NCBI RefSeq assembly: GCF_013415105.1
Contig: NZ_JACCDF010000003.1
Coordinates: forward strand, 124,001-188,000
Origin: Vreelandella salicampi
GTDB lineage: Bacteria > Pseudomonadota > Gammaproteobacteria > Pseudomonadales > Halomonadaceae
Length of the DNA: 64,000 nt
Direction of reading: 5' to 3'
The notes under the pieces were generated by a model. It made no database searches, was not told where the DNA came from, and was given only the letters and a program-made list of their open reading frames with translations. Positions 63,884 through 64,000 of the stretch are shown in pieces; positions within the stretch are counted from its first letter, which is position 1, and each line of letters starts with the position of its first letter. Both the position numbers and the translations under genes were made by a program.

Positions 63884-64000
63884 TTATGTATCCGGCGCGC
63901 GCCCATACCCGTCTTCCAAACGGACGATATCGTCTTCGCCCAGATAGCTGCCGGATTGCACTTCGATGAGTTGCAGCGGTACTTTGCCGGGGTTTTCTAA
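63884..64000 (-). CDS. Mannose-1-phosphate guanylyltransferase / mannose-6-phosphate isomerase, C-terminal end
   Basis: The last 38 codons of a leftward gene that begins beyond the window. The protein reads [19 protein letters not shown], then [15 protein letters not shown] and ends APDT. This is the conserved C-terminus of the bifunctional type II enzyme (AlgA/ManC/CpsB), in the cupin-type isomerase part. It makes GDP-mannose for surface polysaccharides. It stands upstream of rfbB in the same direction, so it belongs to the same polysaccharide region. Confidence 0.85.
   Translation of the reverse strand, partial: LENPGKVPLQLIEVQSGSYLGEDDIVRLEDGYGRAPDT

Noticed and set aside
63703..64000. 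Two rightward frames at the window end
   Set aside because: The DNA here codes leftward for the conserved end of a ManC/AlgA-type enzyme.

Overview
The window is a chromosomal segment of a Gammaproteobacterium. Gene content and protein style point to the Halomonadaceae (Halomonas-like): a proton-translocating transhydrogenase, a PHA regulator (PhaR), many L,D-transpeptidases and murein hydrolases, osmotic-type MscS, MepM and EttA. The assignment to a family is an inference from protein resemblance and was not checked against a database. Genes are dense on both strands and mostly housekeeping, with accessory patches.

Layout. 1-8.5 kb: end of an SLC13/RCK permease, an esterase, a stand-alone trpB, a CAT-anticodon tRNA that looks like tRNA-Ile2, a nucleoside deaminase, RlpA, cytochrome b561, an unlisted 35-residue protein, and pntAB. 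8.6-19.4 kb: ABC exporter, DUF1415, GNAT plus flavin monooxygenase, a chemoreceptor, then envelope enzymes (two L,D-transpeptidases and a MepM-like endopeptidase). 19.6-27.9 kb: pirin/LysR pair, glutathionyl-hydroquinone reductase, PRC-barrel and CsbD stress proteins, DEAD-box helicase overlapping endonuclease V, a glutamine amidotransferase and thiol peroxidase. 27.9-33.5 kb: a class I amidotransferase with an amidoligase behind an operator-like palindrome, a large MscS channel, and two J-type proteins, one without HPD. 33.7-38.6 kb: CBS-BON protein; a DUF2256 / DASH-cryptochrome / DUF3429 operon; lytic transglycosylase plus a retropepsin-like protease. 38.6-45.4 kb: rsmE, phaR, purD, thioesterase/phosphoribulokinase, hinT, ettA. 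45.5-54.2 kb: a short LOV blue-light receptor, MFS and EamA transporters (the latter preceded by a coupled repeat peptide), a MITE-like repeat, tesA-ybbA-ybbP and a two-domain polyphosphate kinase 2. 54.2-64 kb: an MNT/HEPN toxin-antitoxin pair, glyA, and a leftward surface-polysaccharide region (mannose-1-phosphate guanylyltransferase end, rfbB, rfbD, inserted zeta-type toxin-antitoxin, rfbA, rfbC, SapC, a small membrane protein and a glycosyltransferase).

How parts fit together. rfbBDAC makes dTDP-L-rhamnose, probably feeding the downstream glycosyltransferase and SapC-type surface function. The LOV protein and the DASH-cryptochrome operon suggest a blue-light/UV response. The amidoligase and amidotransferase probably act on one unknown peptide-like product. 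Several elements are too short for standard gene finding: the 35-residue protein at 5.2 kb, the DUF2256 zinc-ribbon protein at 34.6 kb, the 29-residue repeat peptide at 47.5 kb, the 65-residue membrane protein at 58 kb and the truncated manC-type end at 64 kb. No CRISPR array, rRNA, prophage or complete insertion sequence was seen.
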